Positions 23,001-23,061 of a stretch of DNA of 23,061 bases are shown piece by piece (the first letter of the stretch is position 1; each line of letters begins with the position of its first letter). The notes below the pieces were generated by a model. It was not told the origin of the DNA and ran no database searches. It was given only the letters and a program-made list of their open reading frames with translations. Position numbers and translations under genes: made by a program. Origin of the DNA: JALYUA01 sp038253555 (lineage in GTDB: Bacteria; Acidobacteriota; Thermoanaerobaculia; UBA5066; Gp7-AA6); contig JBBSGZ010000053.1 in assembly GCA_038253555.1 (NCBI GenBank), forward strand, positions 1-23,061. The letters are read 5' to 3'.

Positions 23001-23061
23001 CTACCCTTGAAAAGCGTAGGAGATCTTCAGGAACAGCTGGCGCGATACGGGAAGCAGGTTG
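23001..23061 (-). CDS. C-terminal end of a TonB-dependent outer-membrane receptor (partial)
   Basis: Only the last 19 codons and the TAG stop are inside the window: NLLPVSRQLFLKISYAFQG. The pattern P-x-x-R-Q-x-F-L-K-x-S-Y-x-F is the final beta-strand of TonB-dependent receptors, ending near an aromatic residue needed for barrel assembly. The large TonB receptors with a carboxypeptidase-regulatory N-terminal domain, common in Acidobacteriota, end this way. The gene extends beyond the right edge. It converges with the S9 peptidase gene; the 164 bases between show nothing I can assign. Confidence 0.75.
   Translation of the reverse strand, partial: NLLPVSRQLFLKISYAFQG

Overview
This is a strongly GC-rich stretch of a Gram-negative chromosome. 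No ribosomal RNA, tRNA or phage hallmark gene is present to fix the taxon. Secreted S9 peptidase, the end of a TonB-dependent receptor, several lipoproteins and exported enzymes, an Abhydrolase_10-type protein, a sorbosone dehydrogenase and a Nei2-like glycosylase together suit a free-living soil or sediment bacterium of the Acidobacteriota or a similar deep lineage. That placement is inference.

Layout. 1-336: tandem copies of a structured intergenic repeat. 337-2337 (-): vanadium haloperoxidase-like secreted enzyme followed by a zinc-ribbon thioredoxin. 2426-3897 (+): a small YgiB-like lipoprotein and a YgiC-like ATP-grasp enzyme, a tight pair. 3931-10820 (-): Nei2-like DNA glycosylase, sorbosone dehydrogenase-like propeller, alpha/beta hydrolase, HerA-like ATPase. 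10868-12693 (+): lipoprotein-like type I phosphodiesterase interrupted by one frameshift. 12705-13190: two further repeat copies in tandem. 13255-14778 (+): 14-TM-type MFS exporter. 14790-15080: decayed dienelactone hydrolase fragment beside an inverted partial repeat. 15163-15600 (+): small lipoprotein. 15751-16746 (-): exported protein of unknown function. 16810-17086 (-): badly decayed F420/NADP-oxidoreductase-type pseudogene. 17214-18508 (+): translationally coupled pair of a secreted carboxypeptidase-regulatory-like protein and a single-span membrane protein. 18572-19672 (-): old yellow enzyme. 19689-19894: another repeat copy. 19958-20834: divergent MerR regulator and small exported cysteine protein sharing a MerR-type promoter. 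20956-22836 (+): S9 peptidase. 23001-end (-): last 19 codons of a TonB-dependent receptor.

Two things stand out. First, a family of roughly 170-245 nt intergenic elements, five in one orientation plus one inverted fragment, whose hairpin arms differ between copies by compensatory base-pair changes: at least three covarying pairs in one stem and one in another. This indicates selection on, or homogenisation of, the folded structure. Second, a MerR gene faces a secreted Cys/Cys-Cys protein across a promoter with an exact 19-bp spacer, which looks like a compact metal- or redox-responsive module with an unassigned effector. Several genes that begin transcription units also have a TANNNT hexamer 8-11 nt before the start codon and little or no Shine-Dalgarno, suggesting leaderless transcripts. 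Functions rest on motif recognition by eye; no database search was possible.
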